Shown here: positions 5,703 to 6,648 of the stretch, piece by piece
Layout: the number at the start of each line of letters is the position of its first letter
Position numbering within the stretch: position 1 is the stretch's first letter
NCBI GenBank assembly: GCA_003132905.1
Contig: PKZC01000182.1
Coordinates: forward strand, 1-6,648
Length of the DNA stretch: 6,648 nt
Direction of reading: 5' to 3'
DNA from: Bryobacterales bacterium
GTDB lineage: Bacteria; Acidobacteriota; Terriglobia; Bryobacterales; Bryobacteraceae
Made by a program: the position numbers and the translations under genes
Notes under the pieces: model-generated
What the model was told of the DNA's origin: nothing
Databases searched by the model: none
Seen by the model: the letters and a program-made list of their open reading frames with translations, nothing else

Positions 5703-6648
<946 letters not shown>

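Overview
The window looks like an ordinary chromosomal stretch of a flagellated, moderately GC-rich bacterium. The style of the proteins (a compact FlgK and FlgL, a short RodZ-type HTH protein, and a lipid kinase next to a YdjM-type membrane protein) suggests Acidobacteriota. That placement is inferred from general resemblance only and should be held loosely. I see no rRNA, tRNA, CRISPR array, insertion sequence or phage gene.

Left part, plus strand (about 1-3750). A short non-coding stretch with a possible sigma-70 promoter precedes a 117-residue RodZ-like helix-turn-helix protein (195-548). A 178-base gap follows, holding an exact match to the sigma-28 -10 octamer, a 10-bp palindrome and a 17-nt tandem repeat. 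Then comes a tight late-flagellar operon: flgM (anti-sigma-28), a FlgN-like chaperone candidate, flgK and flgL (hook-filament junction proteins). The gaps between these genes are 5, 5 and 23 bases. The logic is classic: FlgM holds sigma-28 until the hook is complete, FlgN escorts FlgK and FlgL to the export gate, and FlgK and FlgL form the junction between hook and filament. Flagellin, FliD, CsrA and FliW are not in the window.

Middle part, minus strand (3747-about 5683). Two genes overlap by 25 bases and read leftward: a diacylglycerol/sphingosine-kinase-family lipid kinase, then a YdjM-like (DUF457) membrane-bound metal-dependent hydrolase. The hydrolase converges on flgL so closely that both stop codons lie within one TTAA.

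Right part, plus strand (5703-6648). The N-terminal half of NAD-dependent DNA ligase (ligA) runs off the right edge. It is head-to-head with the lipid kinase, with about 19 bases between the two presumed starts.

I do not see a previously undescribed multi-gene system. The points most worth a second look are the lipid kinase, whose conserved N-terminus has no ATG, GTG or TTG to start it; the very small divergent kinase/ligA gap with a TATAAT in it; and the repeat-bearing leader ahead of flgM, which contains two near-identical micro-ORFs.
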